A DNA stretch of 64,000 bases from Oscillospiraceae bacterium (GCA_910575815.1 CAJTFN010000002.1:137450-201449), one strand, 5' to 3'; numbered from the stretch's first letter, positions 33,114 through 40,838 are shown. The notes: a model not told the origin generated them from the letters alone. Made by a program: numbers and translations.

Positions 33114-33533
33114 TTAATGTCCCTTGTGCTTTTCCTTCCGCTTTTCCCTGTGGAGGGCAAACCTTCGGGCCTCTTCCGCCTCCCGCTGCTGCCGGGACCG
33201 GCTGGCCTGGGCCTCCTTCCCCTTCTCCCGCTGGAGAGCCAGAGCTTGCTGCGCCTTCGTCCCTATGGCGGACGGACGGGTCTGCCGCCGCACCTCTCGC
33301 CGGGCGCGTTTGGGGTTCACGGGCTTCTTCGGGGAAGCTTTCGTGGCCACCGGCGGGCTAAAGGGCAGTTGCCGCCAGTGCTCCAACAGATAGGCGTAAA
33401 CCTCTTGGTCCCCCGGCTCCGCGCCGAAGGTCAGCTTACAGGCTTCATAGCTTCCGCCGCCGCTCCGCTCATAGAGGCAAATCCAGAAGGGAGCCTCAAA
33501 ACAGACGGTTAATTTTGCGTATCCGGTTTCCAT
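33114..33533 (-). CDS. yjdF: YjdF family protein (DUF2992)
   Basis: 139 residues. LTVCFEAPFWICLYERSGGG, KLTFGAEPGDQEVYAYLLEH, and the basic tail motifs NPKRARREVRRQ and GTKAQQALALQREK are the DUF2992/YjdF pattern. The tail (about 70-139) is highly charged and likely helical. Function is unproven; the family is commonly controlled by the yjdF riboswitch, which senses azaaromatic compounds, and a matching leader is seen upstream. AGGAGG precedes the ATG. Confidence 0.88.
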   Translation of the reverse strand: METGYAKLTVCFEAPFWICLYERSGGGSYEACKLTFGAEPGDQEVYAYLLEHWRQLPFSPPVATKASPKKPVNPKRARREVRRQTRPSAIGTKAQQALALQREKGKEAQASRSRQQREAEEARRFALHREKRKEKHKGH

Positions 33534-33544
33534 ACGCGGTTCCT

Positions 33545-33663
33545 CCTTTTCAGTCGCTCACGGAGAACGGACAACCAAAGGAGGCAGGTTACTGGTGCGC
33601 CGGGCCTGCGGCAAGCTCCCGGGCACGCCCGGACTACCGACCGGGCTGTGTTTTTATCTCCGC
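33545..33663 (-). promoter_or_regulatory. Probable yjdF riboswitch
   Basis: The minus-strand leader of about 120 bases between the promoter and yjdF has GC hairpins (CCCGGTCGGTAGTCCGGG region, and GCCCGGGAGCTTGC paired with GCAGGCCCGG), ending in CCAGTAACCTGCCTCC near the ribosome site. Position, size and the identity of the gene fit the yjdF RNA; I judge the fit from memory of the motif, not a covariance search. Confidence 0.65.
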
Positions 33664-33669
33664 ACTTTT

Positions 33670-33698
33670 ATTATAGGGAACGCGCCGCAGGATGGCAA
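33670..33698 (-). promoter_or_regulatory. SigA promoter of the yjdF transcript
   Basis: Minus strand TTGCCA (33693-33698), 17-base spacer, consensus TATAAT (33670-33675). Confidence 0.8.
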
Positions 33699-33929
33699 GA
33701 GGAACCTATGGGAGCTCCTTTCAAACGGAGGCGGCAATTTTCGATTGAGGCACATGCGTGTCCGCCTTTCTTGTCGAATTCTCTTGGGGAACCACCTCCT
33801 CCGGCGGCCCTTCGAAAGACGCGCCTCGGATTTCCGGTGGATTTTTTTGAAAAGACATGGTATGATGATGCCATGATCCTTAACAAAATCTTAACCCCCT
33901 TCCGCGAGAACCGAAAGGAGCCCCCTCCC

Positions 33930-35258
33930 ATGGCCAACGTTTTGAAAGAGTATTTCCAGATCTGCCTGTCCCAAACTGTTCTCTATTGCCGCGCCATCTC
34001 CAAGTGGTTGCTGCTGGCCAGCGTCACCGGCGTCTCCTGCGGGCTGCTGGGCACGTTGTTTCATATCGCCGTGGAGAAGGTAACGGAGCTCCGGGCGCTC
34101 CAGCCCTGGCTGCTCTTCTGCCTGCCCCTGGCGGGCCTTGCCATCGTGGCCCTCTACAAGCTTCTCAAAACCGAGGGCCAGGGCACCAACGACATCTTTG
34201 ACGAGGTCCACAAGGGCGGGCACATCCCCATTCTCCTTCTGCCCTCCATTTTTTTGGGAACCGTATTGACCCATCTCTGCGGCGGCTCCGCCGGACGGGA
34301 GGGCGCGGCCCTTCAGATGGGCGGAACCCTGGGCTTTCAGGTGGGAAAGCTCTGCCGCCTGGACGAGGCCGACCTCCGGGTTGCCACCACCACCGGCATG
34401 GCCGCCTTTTTCACCGCCCTCTTCGGCACGCCTCTGACCGCCGTCATCTTTGCCATCGCCGTGGTCAGTGTGGACTCCTTCTACCACGCCGCCCTCCTCC
34501 CCTCCATGGTGGCGGCTTTGGAGGCCTACGGCATTTCCCTTCTGATGGGGGTGGCTCCCACTCAGTTTCACCTTGCCGCTCCGGCCACGGACGCCGCCCT
34601 GCTGATCCGCTGCGCGGTTCTGGCGGCCCTCTGCGCCCAGCTCTCCACCGTCTTCTGCGGCGTTCTTCACTGGGTGGAGCACTGGCTGGCAAAGCGTCTG
34701 CCCTGTCCTTGGATTCGGGCCGCCGCCGGAGGCTGCGCCGTGGTGGCCATGACGTTCCTCTGCGGCTCCGGGGACTACAACGGCGCCGGCATGGAGGTCA
34801 TCGCCGCCGCGGTGGAAGAGGGGACGGTCCGGCCCGCCGCCTTCTTCTGGAAGCTAATCTTCACCGCCGTCACCCTGGGCGCGGGCTTTAAGGGCGGCGA
34901 GGTGGTGCCCTCCTTCTTTGTGGGGGCGACCTTTGGCTGCCTGGTGGGCCCCTTTCTGGGCCTTCCGGCGGGCTTCTCCGCCGCGGTGGGTCTGGTATCG
35001 CTGTTCTGCGGAGCCTCCAACTGTCCCCTGGCCTCCATTTTTCTGGCGGTAGAGCTCTTCGGCGGGACGGGAACGCTGCCCTTGGCCCTGGCCTGCTGCG
35101 TCAGCTACGTGCTCTCCGGCTACAACGGTCTCTACTCCAGCCAGAGAATCCTCCACTCCAAGCTCAAGGCCCAATACATCAACGTCCACACGAACCACCA
35201 CGCCGCCGGGCGGGACACCCGGCCCCAGGAGCCGGAAAAGACCGGACATTCCTTATGA
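33930..35258 (+). CDS. CLC-family chloride channel or H+/Cl- exchanger
   Basis: 442 residues, ten or more membrane segments. The CLC filter motifs are visible in altered form: GGSAGREGAALQMGG (gating glutamate in GREG) and GGEVVPSFFVGATFG; the first motif, usually GSGIP, reads EGQGTND. No C-terminal CBS domains. The gating glutamate favours an exchanger. The start at 33930 follows GAAAGGAG; an ATG at 33873 would sit on the predicted transcription start of the TATGAT box at 33861. Its last 80 bases overlap the convergent gene downstream. Confidence 0.9.
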   Translation: MANVLKEYFQICLSQTVLYCRAISKWLLLASVTGVSCGLLGTLFHIAVEKVTELRALQPWLLFCLPLAGLAIVALYKLLKTEGQGTNDIFDEVHKGGHIPILLLPSIFLGTVLTHLCGGSAGREGAALQMGGTLGFQVGKLCRLDEADLRVATTTGMAAFFTALFGTPLTAVIFAIAVVSVDSFYHAALLPSMVAALEAYGISLLMGVAPTQFHLAAPATDAALLIRCAVLAALCAQLSTVFCGVLHWVEHWLAKRLPCPWIRAAAGGCAVVAMTFLCGSGDYNGAGMEVIAAAVEEGTVRPAAFFWKLIFTAVTLGAGFKGGEVVPSFFVGATFGCLVGPFLGLPAGFSAAVGLVSLFCGASNCPLASIFLAVELFGGTGTLPLALACCVSYVLSGYNGLYSSQRILHSKLKAQYINVHTNHHAAGRDTRPQEPEKTGHSL

Positions 35259-35649
35259 CGGTTTCCCCGGTCCAGCCCCCCCCTTCGGCAAAGACCCGCC
35301 GGGCGGCGAACACGGCGTTCAGCACCCGGGGAAAGCCCGTGTAGGGAACGCACTGCATAAGTCCCTCCACAATCTTTTCCGGCAGTATGCCGACGTGAAG
35401 GGCGGCCCTGAGATGAACCTCCAGCTGGGCCTCGCAGCCCCCGGCGGTCAGGAGGCTGGCCAACGTAATCAGCTCCCGTTCTTCCAGGCTCAGCCCCGGC
35501 CGGTTGTAAATGTCTCCAAAGGCAAACTCCGCGATGTAGCGCCCCAGGTCCGGCGCGATTTCCTCCAGAGAACGGAGAACCTCCTTGCCGCCCCGGCCGT
35601 CAATCCGCTCCAGCAGCTCCATCCCCCGTTCCAGTCGTGTTTGTTCCAT
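35179..35649 (-). CDS. Carboxymuconolactone decarboxylase family protein
   Basis: 156 residues. The CMD/AhpD-like core is seen in LSLEERELITLASLLTAGGC, AQLEVHLRAALHVGILPEKI and GFPRVLNAVFAARRVF, with one core cysteine and a histidine seven residues later, but not the CxxC of AhpD peroxidases. The last 26 residues lie antisense to the CLC gene and look like a random tail. Its promoter has the MerR-type 19-base spacer and a palindrome, so it is probably the target of the divergent MerR gene. Confidence 0.88.
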   Translation of the reverse strand: MEQTRLERGMELLERIDGRGGKEVLRSLEEIAPDLGRYIAEFAFGDIYNRPGLSLEERELITLASLLTAGGCEAQLEVHLRAALHVGILPEKIVEGLMQCVPYTGFPRVLNAVFAARRVFAEGGGWTGETVIRNVRSFPAPGAGCPARRRGGSCGR

Positions 35650-35682
35650 TTCGGTTTCCTCCTTAATTCTTTTGAGATGTAA

Positions 35683-35713
35683 AGCGTAAACCTTAAACCA
35701 TGGTTTATGTCAA
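35683..35713 (-). promoter_or_regulatory. MerR-type promoter-operator with 19-base spacer
   Basis: Minus strand TTGACA (35708-35713), 19-base spacer, TACGCT (35683-35688). The spacer contains TAAACCATGGTTTA (35694-35707), a perfect 14-base palindrome. This is the over-long spacer that MerR activators correct by twisting DNA. Confidence 0.85.
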
Positions 35714-35737
35714 GACTTTTCTGAGGGGAGCGTTCAA

Positions 35738-36100
35738 ATGACCATCGGAGAAATTTCCAAACGCGTGGGGCTGCCGGAGAGCACCCTCCGGTATTACGAG
35801 AAGCAGGAGCTGCTCCGGGTCTCCCGGGACAGCGCCGGCCGGAGGAACTACGCCGGGGAGGACGTCGCCTGGATTCAGTTCCTCCGCCGCCTCAAGGAGA
35901 CCGGAATGCCCCTGAAGGACATCCGCCGTTACGCCAAGCTGCGCTACGGCGGAGACGCCACCCTGCCTCAGCGGCTGGAAATGCTGCGAGCCCACCGGAC
36001 CTATGTGCTGGAGCAGCGCTGCCGGTGGGACGGGTATTTAAAGAATCTGGACGAGAAAATCGGCCTTTACGAAGAGGCCCTCTCCGGCGGCCCCGCATAA
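35738..36100 (+). CDS. MerR family transcriptional regulator
   Basis: 120 residues. N-terminal winged helix MTIGEISKRVGLPESTLRYY with EKQELLRVSR, then the wing and a coiled dimerisation helix (about 75-115). No effector cysteines are seen, and the effector is unknown. It belongs to the group that often sits beside carboxymuconolactone decarboxylase or aldo-keto reductase genes and controls them. It is divergent from the CMD gene with the operator in between. Confidence 0.93.
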   Translation: MTIGEISKRVGLPESTLRYYEKQELLRVSRDSAGRRNYAGEDVAWIQFLRRLKETGMPLKDIRRYAKLRYGGDATLPQRLEMLRAHRTYVLEQRCRWDGYLKNLDEKIGLYEEALSGGPA

Positions 36101-36157
36101 AAAACGCCTCCCTCGGCATACTGTCACCAACTGACATTTGCCAAGGGAGGCGTTTTT
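36100..36157 (+). promoter_or_regulatory. Terminator-like hairpin that also masks the DUF421 ribosome site
   Basis: AAAAACGCCTCCCT (36100-36113) pairs perfectly with AGGGAGGCGTTTTT (36144-36157), continued by GGCA/TGCC and an inner TGTCA/TGACA. It starts at the last base of the MerR stop codon and ends in five Us, so it can act as a terminator. The 3' arm contains AGGGAGG, the only ribosome site for the ATG at 36158. Confidence 0.8.
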
Positions 36158-36877
36158 ATGGAACTTCTGCAAGACGTGGGCACGACCGTTCTGACCACCC
36201 TGCTGTCCATCCTGGCCCTCTTCCTGCTGACGAAGCTGATGGGGGCCAAGCAGGTATCCCAGATGACCATGTTTGACTACGTGGTGGGCATCACCATCGG
36301 CTCCGCCGCCGCGGAGCTGGCCACGGAGCTGGAAACCCCCCACAAGCCCCTGACGGCCCTGATCGTCTACGGTCTGGTGGCCGCGGGCATCTCCATTCTC
36401 ACCTGCAAATCCCTGAAAGTCCGGGCCCTGATCACCGGGAGGCCCCTAGTCCTGCTGGCGGATGGGGTGATTTACCGGGAGAACCTGAAAAAGGCCAAAC
36501 TGGATTTAAACGAATTTCTCACTTACTGCCGCATTGGCGGCTGGTTCGACCTGAGCCAGCTTCAAACGGCGGTGTTCGAGCACAACGGCACCGTCAGCTT
36601 TCTGCCCAAGGAGACGGACCGCCCCGCCACACCGGCGGATCTGAACATGAACCTCAAACAGTCCCAGGTGCAGACGCCCTTCATCATGGACGGAAAACTC
36701 CTGACGGGGAACCTGCGCCAGTCCGGAAAAGAGGACGCCTGGGTCCGCCGCTGCCTCCTCCGCCAGGGCTACCGGGACGAAAGCGAGGTCTTTCTGGCCC
36801 TCTGGGGCGGCGGTGAGGAGCTGACCCTCTTCCCTGTTGACCCGAACAGGAAGGGAGCCGTCAGTGGGCCAGGATGA
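36158..36877 (+). CDS. DUF421 (YetF/YcaP-like) membrane protein
   Basis: 239 residues. Three N-terminal membrane spans (about 5-25, 35-55, 62-82) including LTKLMGAKQVSQMTMFDYVV and GITIGSAAAELATE, then the cytoplasmic DUF421 domain (GRPLVLLADGVIYRENLKKA, LTYCRIGGWFDLSQLQTAVF, PFIMDGKLL). The family is common in spore-forming Firmicutes; its biochemical function is unknown. Translation depends on a ribosome site buried in the hairpin just upstream. The 3' end overlaps the convergent HAD gene by 17 bases. Confidence 0.93.
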   Translation: MELLQDVGTTVLTTLLSILALFLLTKLMGAKQVSQMTMFDYVVGITIGSAAAELATELETPHKPLTALIVYGLVAAGISILTCKSLKVRALITGRPLVLLADGVIYRENLKKAKLDLNEFLTYCRIGGWFDLSQLQTAVFEHNGTVSFLPKETDRPATPADLNMNLKQSQVQTPFIMDGKLLTGNLRQSGKEDAWVRRCLLRQGYRDESEVFLALWGGGEELTLFPVDPNRKGAVSGPG

Positions 36878-37517
36878 AGGCCTCCAGCTCCTCCGCCGTG
36901 GACACCACCGCCACGGCCCCGGCCTCCTGCAATTCTCCCGGCGGCGCGTAGCCGAAGAACTCCACTCCGGCGCAGTCCACACCGCAGGCCCGGGCTCCCA
37001 GCACGTCGAACTTCCGGTCTCCCACCATCAGCACCCGGGCGGTGTCCGCCGCCGTCAATCCCAGCTGCCGCAAGGCCTCCCGAATGACGTCCGCCTTTTC
37101 CCAGTCCCCCTTGGGGGGGCTGCCCACCAGGGCGGAGAAGTGGGGCGCAAAGCCGAAGCGGGCACAAATGGAGTCGCAGAGGTTTTGGGGCTTGGAGGAA
37201 GCCAGGGCCAGCACATAGCCCTTCTCCCGAAGGCGGCCCATCATCGCCTCCATCCCCGGGGCAGCCTGGTTCTCATACTGGCCCACGGGCTCATAGCGGC
37301 TGCGGAACCGCTCCACCGCCTGGGCGGCCTTGGCGGGACTGTAGCCGCAAAAGCGGACAAAGGAGTCCTGGAGCGGAGGGCCGATGAAGCGAAGCAGGGT
37401 CTCCTCCTCCGGCACCGGGTCGCCGTAGTCTTCTATGGCGGCCCGGACGCAATTCAAAATCCCTTCCCGGGAGTCCGTCAGCGTGCCGTCCAGATCGAAT
37501 AAAATGTAGGAATACAT
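36861..37517 (-). CDS. HAD-superfamily hydrolase, phosphoglycolate phosphatase-like
   Basis: 218 residues. HAD motif I FDLDGTLTDS, motif II LALASSKP, motif III lysine region and motif IV MVGDRKFDVLGA, with a helical cap of the C1 type (about 15-85). Relatives include Gph and 5'-nucleotidase-like YjjG-type enzymes that dephosphorylate small phosphate esters. ATG at 37517 is chosen with AGGAG at 8-base spacing; the upstream TTG is too close to it. It starts two bases after the MBL gene's stop and is coupled to it. Confidence 0.92.
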   Translation of the reverse strand: MYSYILFDLDGTLTDSREGILNCVRAAIEDYGDPVPEEETLLRFIGPPLQDSFVRFCGYSPAKAAQAVERFRSRYEPVGQYENQAAPGMEAMMGRLREKGYVLALASSKPQNLCDSICARFGFAPHFSALVGSPPKGDWEKADVIREALRQLGLTAADTARVLMVGDRKFDVLGARACGVDCAGVEFFGYAPPGELQEAGAVAVVSTAEELEAFILAH

Positions 37518-37519
37518 GG

Positions 37520-38197
37520 TCAATTCTCCTCACAGAATTTTGGAAGGATGACGCCCCGGGCGCTGCCGTCCACTTCCAGGGACGGGCCCTCCAGCCGCCG
37601 GACCTGGGGCCACAGGGCAAGGAACTCCTCCACCCCGGCCACGTTGGGCAGGCCATAGGGCGCGTGGCGGTAGTGCATGGGGATCACGCACCGGGGATTC
37701 AACGTCTCGCAGACGGCCTTGGCCTCCCGGGCGTCCACCGTGTAGACGCCGCCTACGGGAACCAGTAGAACGTCCGGCGTGCCCACGGCGGCAATTTGCT
37801 CCGGCGAGAGCCGGTGGCCCAGGTCCCCCAGATGGGCGACGGTGACGCCGCCCGCCGAAAGAACGTGAATCGTGTTCGTTCCCCGGAGGGCCCCGCCCTG
37901 ATCGTCGTGGAAGGTCTCCACGGCACGAAGGGCAAAGGGTCCGGACGTCTCGGGCAGCAGCCTCGCCTGGTCCGCGGCGCAGTGGTCAAAGTGCCCGTGG
38001 CTGCACAGGATTTTGTGAACCGGAATCCTTGGCTCATCCGGAGGGCCGTCCAGAACTCCCTCGATCAAAGCGCCGCTCCGGCCGGCGGTCTGCCACAGAG
38101 GGGGATAGCCCTCCACGCCGGTATAGGGATCCAGCAAAATTCGGTAGCCCGCCTCCTCCACCAGGAAACAGGCGTGGCCCAGCCAGGTGAGTTTCAT
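37520..38197 (-). CDS. MBL-fold metal-dependent hydrolase (UPF0173-like)
   Basis: 225 residues. KLTWLGHACFLVEEAGYRIL, then the zinc motif CSHGHFDHCAAD (HxHxDH), VAHLGDLGH and CVIPMHYRHAPYG give the metal ligands of the UPF0173/UlaG-like branch of metallo-beta-lactamase folds. The substrate is unknown. AGGAGG precedes the ATG at 38197; the reading frame upstream is not used. It has a promoter with a palindromic repeat in its leader and is cotranscribed with the HAD gene. Confidence 0.92.
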   Translation of the reverse strand: MKLTWLGHACFLVEEAGYRILLDPYTGVEGYPPLWQTAGRSGALIEGVLDGPPDEPRIPVHKILCSHGHFDHCAADQARLLPETSGPFALRAVETFHDDQGGALRGTNTIHVLSAGGVTVAHLGDLGHRLSPEQIAAVGTPDVLLVPVGGVYTVDAREAKAVCETLNPRCVIPMHYRHAPYGLPNVAGVEEFLALWPQVRRLEGPSLEVDGSARGVILPKFCEEN

Positions 38198-38233
38198 AGC
38201 AGCATCCTCCTTGCGTATCTTAAAAAAAACCGG

Positions 38234-38250
38234 GGACGGACTGTCCGTCC
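38234..38250. repeat. 17-base palindrome GGACGGAC-T-GTCCGTCC in the MBL leader
   Basis: Lies between the transcription start and ATG of the MBL gene. It resembles the palindromic part of the TGTAGGGGCGGAC repeats (GGGGCGGAC ... GTCCGTCCCC on the minus strand), so it may be a degenerate copy of that family or an operator. Confidence 0.5.
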
Positions 38251-38258
38251 GCCCCCTC

Positions 38259-38287
38259 AGTATATCAGTCTTTTGGCGTTTTGTCAT
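38259..38287 (-). promoter_or_regulatory. SigA promoter of the MBL-HAD genes
   Basis: Minus strand ATGACA (38282-38287), 17-base spacer, TATACT (38259-38264). It lies across the stop region of the upstream DUF4349 gene. Confidence 0.65.
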
Positions 38288-39287
38288 CCGGGTTTTTTCC
38301 GTCCTTCTTCCGCCGGAAGCCCATGGGTCCCCACGGCTCTCTCTGGGCCGCCTCCCGGAAGGTCTCCCCCCGCCGGGCTTGCCGCCGCTTGGATATCCGG
38401 ACCACCAGTAAGAGCACCAGCGCCAGGAGGACCAGCCAAATCCAGTTGTAGGCCAGGAAGATGGCCAGATCCTGTAGGAAATCCCCGAAGCTCCGGAGGC
38501 CGCCGGCAAAGGCGTTCCCCAGACGGCTGGCAAAGGAGGGCGGGGCCTCCTCCACGGTGGACAGCCGCAGCACCTCCCGAAGCTGAATCTCCACGGTGGC
38601 GAAGTCCACCAGTGCGTCGTAGTGCCGGAGGGAGCCCGTCAGCTGTTCAATCTGGAGCTCCGTCTCCGCGATGGCGCTTTCCAGGGCAATGATGTCCTCC
38701 ATCTTCTCCGCCTTGGCAAGCAGGGCCTGGAGCCGTTCCATCTTGGTCTTCTGGGTCAGGAGGCGGCTCTCGGTATCGTAGTACCTCTCGCTGATGTTCT
38801 CGGCGTACTGGCTCTTGCTGACGATGTGGCCGATTTCGCCCACCCGCTTCAAAAAGCCGTGAAACTGGGCCGCGGGGATCCGGACGGTGTAATGGCCGTT
38901 CCGGCGGCCGTCGCCGTAGCTGCCGGTGGAAGCGTACTCCAGATAGCCTCCCGCCTCCTCCACCAGGGCTTCCAGGCCGGCGGCGCAGGCATCGTAGTCC
39001 ATGGTCTCCGCCTCCATGTCGGCGGTGTAGACCATCTTGGCATTGGCCAGAGGGTTCTGGGCGGCGCCATCCTCGGCATCCACCTGGGGGGTCTCCTGCG
39101 GCTCGGCGGGAGCCCCGCCGGCGGCGGAGGCGCCAAAGCCAAGCTCCTCCGCCTCCGCCTTCCAATTGTCTTCCTCCCAGTGGTCAGCGGAAGAGGCGCT
39201 GGAATTCCCCCCGGCGCTGCCGCCGCAAGCGGTGAGGGTCAGGGCCGTCAGCAATGCCGCAAGAAACAGGGCCAGTCCTCGTTTCAT
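38265..39287 (-). CDS. DUF4349 family membrane lipoprotein
   Basis: 340 residues. Lipobox LTAC near residue 21, a low-complexity stretch, then the DUF4349 domain (about 85-290: MVYTADMEAETMDYDACAAG, GYLEYASTGSYGDGRRNG, HYTVRIPAAQFHGFLKRVGE) with a long coiled coil (about 180-225), one membrane span (about 290-310) and a basic tail. The family is of unknown function and often under ECF control. A CGTCTA ECF-like promoter precedes it, matching the pattern of the sigma gene in this window. Confidence 0.92.
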   Translation of the reverse strand: MKRGLALFLAALLTALTLTACGGSAGGNSSASSADHWEEDNWKAEAEELGFGASAAGGAPAEPQETPQVDAEDGAAQNPLANAKMVYTADMEAETMDYDACAAGLEALVEEAGGYLEYASTGSYGDGRRNGHYTVRIPAAQFHGFLKRVGEIGHIVSKSQYAENISERYYDTESRLLTQKTKMERLQALLAKAEKMEDIIALESAIAETELQIEQLTGSLRHYDALVDFATVEIQLREVLRLSTVEEAPPSFASRLGNAFAGGLRSFGDFLQDLAIFLAYNWIWLVLLALVLLLVVRISKRRQARRGETFREAAQREPWGPMGFRRKKDGKNPDDKTPKD

Positions 39288-39336
39288 CCTCGTATCCTCC
39301 TTTTCCGCCCCGTCTTCCAGGGGGCCTTTATCCATA

Positions 39337-39365
39337 TAGACGAAATTTCCAGGGAAAAGGTTGCA
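39337..39365 (-). promoter_or_regulatory. Probable ECF promoter of the DUF4349 lipoprotein
   Basis: Minus strand TGCAACC (39359-39365), 16-base spacer ending in T3, CGTCTA (39337-39342), start codon 50 bases on. Third local copy of the pattern. Confidence 0.6.
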
Positions 39366-39521
39366 GGATCTTCTTTTTTTCCTGTTCTCGAAAAAAGGCC
39401 CCCAGGACAGCTCATCCGAATTCGGGAGCCCTCGAATTCATCCCCAGTCCTCCGCCCGGAAGGACTTGAAGCCCAAATCCGCTCCGCCGCCAGAGGCGGC
39501 AGAGCCCGGAATTCATACAAG

Positions 39522-39549
39522 AATAGAGCTCCGGTAACGGAGCTCTATT
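39522..39549 (-). terminator. Terminator of the SprA-like gene
   Basis: A 12-bp perfect stem AATAGAGCTCCG / CGGAGCTCTATT with a four-base loop and a short T-rich tail on the minus strand. Nothing else is recognised in 39366-39521. Confidence 0.7.
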
Positions 39550-39579
39550 GGAACCATTCCCTTAAAATGGCAATCTCTC

Positions 39580-40497
39580 TCACGCCACCGCCGAGAAGGG
39601 GACCCGGGTTTTCTGGTCCTCCTCGTTCTGCCGGGCAGCGTCCTGCTGGGCGGCGTTGTCCGTATCCGCCTTGGTGACGGTGCGGGTGGTGCCGCCGGAG
39701 ACGTAGGACTTGCCGCACTCCGGGCAGATCCCCGTATGCATGGTCACGCTCTGGCTGACCACCTTCCGGCCCTCCCGATCGGCCTTGGCCTGCTCCCGGT
39801 AGACGTGCTCCATCTCGTGACCCCGGACGGCGGAAGCCGCCTGCTCGGGCTTGATGTTGGTAGGCGTCTGATAGGAAACCCCCATATCGTCGGACCCGTC
39901 CTGATACTTCCGCTCCTCACAGGTCTGGCACTCGCCCTCTTCCAAGGCCTTCTGGGCGCTCTCGGCCCCCTGGACGTCTTTGCCGTCCACGGCCTTCTCC
40001 TTGGGGAGCGCGTCCTCATCGCCGGGGAGGCCCTTTTCGTCCTTCTGGCCGGGGAGCTCCGGCGCGCCCTGCTTCAGCACGGCCTCCGCTCCGTTCAGAT
40101 CGTCCTTGGCCAGGGCGGTCTCCGCCTTGGAAAGACGGCCCTCCAGCGTGTTTTGCTTCGCGCCAAGAACCGGAGAGGTGTTTTCCCCCTCTTCCACGAA
40201 GAGGCCCTCCTGGTTTACATCGCCCCGCTTCATGCGCATCCTCCCGGCCATAGCGGCGGGGTCGTTCTCCAGCCGCTGGGTCAGCTCCGGCAAAGAGGCC
40301 TCATCCCGGGAAATGGGACGCACGGCCCGGACGGGCTCCACCGGCGTTTCGGGAGAGGCGTTCTTCCGGGACGTCCAAGCCTGGCCGCCCTTCTGGGCCT
40401 GCTGCGCATTCTGCAAATTCTCCGCCAGCTGGGACCGGTAAAACGACCCGACGGACCCCATTCCAAAACTCCCAACGCCTGAAATTCCGCCAATCAT
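39580..40497 (-). CDS. SprA-related putative metalloprotease
   Basis: 305 residues. The C-terminal 110 residues match the SprA-related family: CQTCEERKYQDGSDDMGVSY, the zinc motif HEMEH (227-231), and CPECGKSYVSGG. The N-terminal half is a low-complexity linker, starting with a glycine- and serine-rich segment. The family has an HExxH core with two CxxC pairs; activity has not been shown as far as I know. No signal peptide is seen. Its promoter region is AT-rich and gives no clear boxes. Confidence 0.85.
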   Translation of the reverse strand: MIGGISGVGSFGMGSVGSFYRSQLAENLQNAQQAQKGGQAWTSRKNASPETPVEPVRAVRPISRDEASLPELTQRLENDPAAMAGRMRMKRGDVNQEGLFVEEGENTSPVLGAKQNTLEGRLSKAETALAKDDLNGAEAVLKQGAPELPGQKDEKGLPGDEDALPKEKAVDGKDVQGAESAQKALEEGECQTCEERKYQDGSDDMGVSYQTPTNIKPEQAASAVRGHEMEHVYREQAKADREGRKVVSQSVTMHTGICPECGKSYVSGGTTRTVTKADTDNAAQQDAARQNEEDQKTRVPFSAVA

Positions 40498-40715
40498 AAG
40501 ATCACCTCATATCCGAATTGCCGCCCTAAGAGGAGGCGGCTCAAAAGACATTCTGACAATTTATAGTATACCATCTTTTTTCCAAAGTGCAAGGGCTTTT
40601 TTGCCCCCTTACCGCCCCAACGGGGCGGCCCACAAAAAATCCTCAGGGGCTCCCCCACCGCAAACCGGCGAAGCGTTTGCGGTGGGAAGCGAAGAAAAAG
40701 TCCGTCCGGCGCACG
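40498..40715. other. Gap between the SprA-like gene and tRNA-Gly terminator
   Basis: No gene or RNA is recognised. A minus-strand TATACT-like element (ATAGTATACC at about 40565) is a possible promoter for the SprA-like gene. Confidence 0.35.
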
Positions 40716-40737
40716 AAAAAAGCCCCAAGGCTTTTTT
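40716..40737 (-). terminator. Terminator of tRNA-Gly
   Basis: AAAAAAGCC / GGCTTTTTT stem with a four-base loop; U-rich in both directions. Confidence 0.8.
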
Positions 40738-40762
40738 CATCGCCTTAGGACTTTTTCTGAGC

Positions 40763-40838
40763 TGGAGCGGGCAACGAGGCTCGAACTCGCTACCTCCACC
40801 TTGGCAAGGTGGCGCTCTACCAGATGAGCTATGCCCGC
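40763..40838 (-). tRNA. tRNA-Gly (anticodon GCC)
   Basis: A 76-base cloverleaf on the minus strand: acceptor GCGGGCA/TGCCCGC, D arm GCTC/GAGC, anticodon stem CCACC/GGTGG with loop TTGCCAA, T arm with TTCGAGC, discriminator T and an encoded CCA. Promoter at 40908-40936 and terminator at 40716-40737 make it a single-tRNA unit. Confidence 0.97.
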
